From Oikopleura dioica (lineage: Eukaryota > Chordata > Appendicularia > Copelata > Oikopleuridae): a stretch of 64,000 nucleotides of DNA. A model generated the notes under the pieces. It saw only the letters and a program-made list of their open reading frames with translations, was not told where the DNA came from and did no database searches. The translations under genes and the position numbers were made by a program. Positions within the stretch are counted from its first letter, which is position 1; each line of letters begins with the position of its first letter. This document shows, piece by piece, positions 59,923-64,000 of the stretch. The stretch is taken from contig OU015567.1 in NCBI GenBank assembly GCA_907165135.1, forward strand, positions 11,537,001 to 11,601,000, written 5' to 3'.

Positions 59923-61060
59923 ATGAAACTCAGATCTCGCAAAGCTGATACTGATGAAGCTTCAACTTCTACCCCGAAAAAAGCCAAACTGGACTCTTTT
60001 GAAAGTATTCACCCAGGCATGTTGGTTTCTTACGGAAAATTCGGAAAGTGCTTCGGATCTGAATGTGATGGGTAAGATTTTAAAACGAAATTTCACAAAA
60101 AAAAAATATTAAATTTTAGAGTGCCGATGGCAACGGCAGATTCTGAAGTCGACAACCGACGATTCTGCAGACAATGTGCAGAGAAAGAGGGTCCGTTACT
60201 TGGACGTTCGAAGTGGTGGCATGAATATCTAACCTACGATCCTTCGGATGCTGAATTCAAGTGCCCTGCCTACAATACTGACGGAAGCTGCAAATCACTC
60301 AAGGTATCCTTCGAGGACTTCTATCTCGGGTCATGCTGCCAACCTGCATCAACATGGTTGATTCAAAATAAGAAAGGTACGAGATTTATTGTCAAAAGAA
60401 TTTCTATTCATGCATAATTCTTAGGACAGGAGAAAAAGCTGAAAACAATTCGACAATTCTACGACTCGCAGACTAAAAGAAGTAACTCAGCAAGCATGGC
60501 AGTCGACCACAAAAAGAAGGATCTCTGGAAGGCAGAACGGAAGCTGAAAGAACAAAGAAAGAAGCTCGAAGAGATGAAGAAGCAGATCGAAGAATGCGAG
60601 AAATCTGTAGCTGAAGAAGAAAAGGCTCTGGAAGATGCACGAAAGAAAGCTCGCGACGCAGATGAAAAAACGGAACCATACATCAAGCGATACAAGCAAG
60701 TGCTGTACGAGTATCATTCAGTTGCTACCGAGCTCTCTCTCGATAGTGAACGGCTACTACCAGGTATAAACCATTTTTTAAAATCCACTTCTATAAATTT
60801 GATAAGGGAACAAGAAGGACGTATGTGGACTCTGCAACGAGTACTACAACGAAGAAAATCGAAAATCAGCCTTGGCTAAATGTGGACATACTGCTTGCTC
60901 CAATTGCCTTTTTATGCGAATTCACTTTGAGGGACGTTCCTGTCCATTCGGCGACTCGGAGAAATGTAACTCCCATTACACACCGTATTACCACCGCTAT
61001 CATTATAATAGCGATGCAAGTGCTGATGATAACGAAGGGATAGTCACATTGTACGACTAG
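59923..61060 (+). CDS. RING/coiled-coil protein with Cys-rich N-terminal domain, tandem copy 1
   Basis: The basic start MKLRSRKADTDEAS and TPKKAKL resemble a nuclear localisation signal. A Cys-rich domain follows: CFGSEC, CRQC, then CPAYNTDGSC and VSFEDFYLGSCC. The central part (about 60430-60760) is a highly charged coiled coil (KKLEEMKKQIEECEKSV). It leads to YIKRYKQVLYEYHSVA. The C-terminus is a RING finger: CGLCNEYYNEENR, KCGHTACSNC, CPFGDSEKC, ending EGIVTLYD. By family knowledge this architecture suggests a RING-type E3 ubiquitin ligase. The N-terminal domain is not one I can name. A paralogue lies 469 bases downstream. Introns are GT-AG. Confidence 0.8.
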
Positions 61061-61529
61061 CTTGACTTCTGAAAAGAATATTATTACTGTGATAATAACT
61101 TGACCCTGCGACTGAAAACATTAACTAATGATAAACAAATAAATTACTTAGTAAAACAAAAAAGTCTGTTTTTATCATAATTCAAGGCTATAATTTCAAT
61201 CAGTACTCAGACAATATCTACCAGTAAACGGTTTGATTTAGAAGTTGAGAGTTGTATATCAGTAAGCAAGAATTTTGCTAAAAATCAGAGCTTTCTCCCT
61301 GTTCGTTTTCTTATCCAGTTTGATTCATTTGCGCTTTGAAATGAGTCGCACTTCGCTAGATCGCTTTTTGAGTCGAAGCGTGAATTGAAAAAAAAGATAA
61401 AATCTAAGGTTTTTCGAGAATTTGAACGAGAAAATACACCTAAGTACCTTTATTCTTGAAAAAGGCCATTTTTTCAGAGTGCGACTAAGAGAAGATTCAA
61501 AATAACTGTTCGCTTTTTAGAGAAAGCAA
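61061..61529. other. Spacer between the tandem RING genes
   Basis: These 469 AT-rich bases contain an AATAAA-type signal near 61138 for copy 1 and the acceptor for copy 2. I see no other feature. Confidence 0.5.
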
Positions 61530-62603
61530 ATGAAGCTCCGTGGAAGGTCTATCCTCGAAGAAGTCAACGATTCAACCCCGAAGAGAGCGAAATGTCGGGA
61601 TCCAGACAACTTCGAAGAAATTTATCCTGATGCGATTACAGCATACGGACAGTATGGAAAATGTCATGGATCAGAATGCGACGGGTGAGTTTTCACAAAA
61701 CTACTGATTTGTTAGTTATCCTAGATTTCAGCGTACCTGCGGAGACAACCGAAATAGAGGGCAAGAGATTGTGCAGAGCTTGTGCGAGCAAGGATCACGA
61801 TGATCGCCAAATCGAGGGCAAGAAATTTGACAAGTCTGATGCCGAGTTCAAATGCCCGGCTTTCTCCAAGGCTGATAGCTGTAAATCCGAGAAGATCTCA
61901 TTCGAGGATTTCTACCTCGGATCTTGTTGCGAGGAAGGTTCCAAGTGGCTAACAACGAATGAAAAAGGTAATCTTGCAATCGATAACTTTGAGTTCATTT
62001 ATCTGATGATACTTTTAGCCAAGAAAAAGAAGCTTCAGGTGATCAAAAAGCTCTACGCCGAAGCAAAGCAAGAGCAACGGAAAGCCAAGCTAGAATCGGA
62101 AGAGAAAAAGAACAAAATCAAGAACATGCTGAATCTTCAGAGCGAACGAAAAATCAGGACCAAGGAGATTTTCAAGACGATTCTTGAAACAGATAAAGAA
62201 ATTGAAGCGTCAAAGAAGGGCAAGGAAGACACGGAGGAAAAATTACGGGAGGCAGAGGAAGATTTCGACATTGTAGCAAAGCGGTACAAGCAGATCTCTT
62301 ACGAGTATCATTCTGTCGCCAGCAAGAAAGATATTGGCCAAGAAAATGAAAGTGCAGGTAACGAAAATTTGCTTTCAACTCTATTCTAACGTTATTTTAG
62401 GCTATGGAACCTGCCAACAGTGCATGGAAAAGTACAGCGATGCTCGGCCTCGAAATAAATGTGTCATCCAACCATGCGGCCATGTTTTATGCCGAAGATG
62501 CCTTGATGAAGCAATCAACGAGAGCGAATGTTATAATCGAGGGCATTGTCCTCGATGTGATTGCCATTTTTACCGCGGAGAAATCATCACGATCTACGAA
62601 TAG
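61530..62603 (+). CDS. RING/coiled-coil protein with Cys-rich N-terminal domain, tandem copy 2
   Basis: This is a paralogue of the upstream gene, with the same exon plan. ATG 61530 follows a GCTTTTTAG acceptor and opens MKLRGRSILEEVNDSTPKRA. The N-domain keeps CHGSEC, CRAC, CPAF, DSCKSEK and ISFEDFYLGSCC. The coiled coil is diverged (KKKKLQVIKKLYAEAKQEQ) but ends with the matching KRYKQISYEYHSVAS. The RING is CQQCMEKYSDARPRNKC, QPCGHVLCRRC and CPRCDCHFYRGE, ending IITIYE; the metal ligands look complete and more classical than in copy 1. The shared blocks show which parts are under constraint: the N-domain, the HSVA linker and the RING. Confidence 0.82.
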
Positions 62604-62884
62604 CCGTTTTCTTTCTGATCAAATTGAAACTGGAACATTGAAACTGTCGTTAATCGAGTGACAATCAAGACAAATTATGAGTGAGATATCTCACTCCGAT
62701 ATATCGGAAACTGTTTCATAATTTGCAGGAACCACCGGCGCTAAATAAACATGAACTCTGGTTGAAACTACCAAAAATGCAAATAACTAGACCAAATCCT
62801 CATAAATATCTGAATCACTGGCCACACAACAAACAAAGATTAGGGACTACATAGCTAGAATCTACCCTCAAAGATCAAATTATC

Positions 62885-64000
62885 ATGTTTTGGCTTTTTC
62901 TTCAAGTCTCACTCGCCTTTGCCAGTGCGAGTAAGACGCAGTATCTTGTCGAAAGAATCAGTGAGCATGAGGTTGATCAGGCCAAATACAACCCGTTTGG
63001 TAAGAAGAAGAGTGGATACAGAGATATTTTCGATAGTGAAGGAATCATAGAAGAGTTAGCAAGGTTTGATGAAATCGGAATCATGAATGATAGAGCAGAT
63101 CAGTGGAAATGTGGGTTAGAAGATGGATGGGAAGACAGGAATAGTGATTTAATCATAAAATTTTAAATAATATTGATGAAAAAGGTGAGATCGTTGAAAA
63201 TCATAGACCTAAGAATTAACGCCTGGTACCAGTACGCCGATAGAATCAAGAACAACCACACTCTCTGGGATGGATATACTTTGGCTCTTCTCAAGAATGC
63301 CGATTTCAACAAAGACAGATGTATAAACGCTCTGAGAGCCTTTGACGATGATCTCCGAGGAGATGACTGGCTTAATGGAGCCCTGAACCCAGCTAAGATC
63401 ATGTGCTCATCTTGGGGCTACAAAGGCGGCGAATTGAATCAGCCACAAAATTTCATCAAAAAGTTTTCCACTGAACCTATCAGCACCTTCCCAGCAAAAA
63501 CAACACAGTGTTATTTTGCTCAACGTTTTGATGATAATGGAGACCTAGTTTACTCTGGTCAATACGCTCATGAAGCGACTTTTGGCGCTGTTGAAGCTCT
63601 AAGAAACATCGTTGCCAAAGGAGCAAGAGATTTTATTGAGTGTAGCAACGAATGTATAGAAAAAGGACTCGAGCATGGTTTCAACGAAACATCAGATGAA
63701 GTTAACAACTGCCCTACGACAAACTGTGGCTTGAAATTCACCACGGGCAAGATTGGTCTCTGCTACCCAGCGCAATGCACTCCTCTTGAAATTCTCCTTG
63801 CAAGAAGAAATATCCCCGCCGAAAAGTTTCCTGAGCTTCTTATGACCAACCAGGGAAATTTCAATGAGAACATGTTTTTCATGGAAGAAGAAAAGCCGTG
63901 GGTGCAACGGGCTTCGGATGTCGCTTGGGTTAATCTCAATACTGGAATAACAAGGATAACAAAATACGTTGAACCGATTTACAGAGTAACTCAGGCAATT
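62885..64000 (+). CDS. NRF-6-like (nose resistant to fluoxetine) protein, 5' part only
   Basis: The start MFWLFLQVSLAFASA is a signal peptide. A plausible intron from GT 63144 to AG 63206 joins EDRN to NLRINAWYQYADRI in phase 1. The lumenal NRF domain then reads ALRAFDDDLRGDDWLNGALN, and its typical end GLCYPAQCTPLEILLARR, with paired cysteines, is near 63760-63810. In NRF-6 family proteins this domain precedes a multi-pass acyltransferase-3 domain implicated in lipid or yolk transport. That part would lie beyond the window, so the gene is cut at 64000. No tandem partner is visible here. Confidence 0.75.

Overview
The window looks like nuclear DNA from an appendicularian tunicate, most like Oikopleura dioica. 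The evidence is: chordate-type genes packed a few hundred bases apart; many introns of only about 35-60 bases; splice acceptors lying a few bases before start codons, as expected for spliced-leader trans-splicing; one tight same-strand gene pair that looks like an operon; a Ty3-type LTR retrotransposon; and one intron that can only be read with a GA donor. The species call is an inference. All gene names come from protein motifs read by eye, and exon joins were deduced from reading frame and splice sites.

Layout. Bases 1-5856 hold a Ty3/mdg4-type retrotransposon on the minus strand, with an uninterrupted 1717-codon gag-pol frame. It is followed by a small unrecognised plus-strand gene (5961-6587) and two minus-strand genes, a LEKR1-like coiled-coil protein and prohibitin-2. 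A divergent promoter region separates PHB2 from a long plus-strand run: PP1 catalytic subunit, CEP104, SNX4, a KIF13-type kinesin, PRMT3, an ASXL-type Polycomb protein and AKTIP. PRMT3 and ASXL are only 84 bases apart, with a trans-splice-like acceptor between them.

From 32.7 to 49.9 kb the sequence is AT-rich and gene-poor. It contains a complete CCN-family (CTGF/CYR61) gene on the minus strand, flanked by 3.5 kb and 7.7 kb with no recognisable gene. Beyond that lie orphan minus-strand exons, an inverted minisatellite and a 0.6-kb foldback element.

From 49.9 kb genes are dense again: a secreted chitin-binding-domain protein, a possible small membrane-protein gene, a STAT5-like transcription factor, a probable four-pass membrane protein, a cytochrome b5 reductase, two tandem RING/coiled-coil paralogues with a shared unfamiliar Cys-rich N-terminus, and the start of a NRF-6-like (nose resistant to fluoxetine) gene cut by the window edge.

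The most striking observations are four. (1) A 976-base foldback transposon sits inside STAT coding sequence with a 9-base target duplication, and conceptual precise excision restores a continuous STAT reading frame, so it is either a newly formed intron or a disrupted allele. (2) PP1 has a 549-base intron that can only be read as GA-AG. (3) The tandem RING paralogues share a Cys-rich domain I do not recognise. (4) A 23-base CCAAT/GCGCGC motif is shared by the PHB2-PP1 promoter region and a site with no annotated gene. I see no RNA genes or CRISPR arrays.
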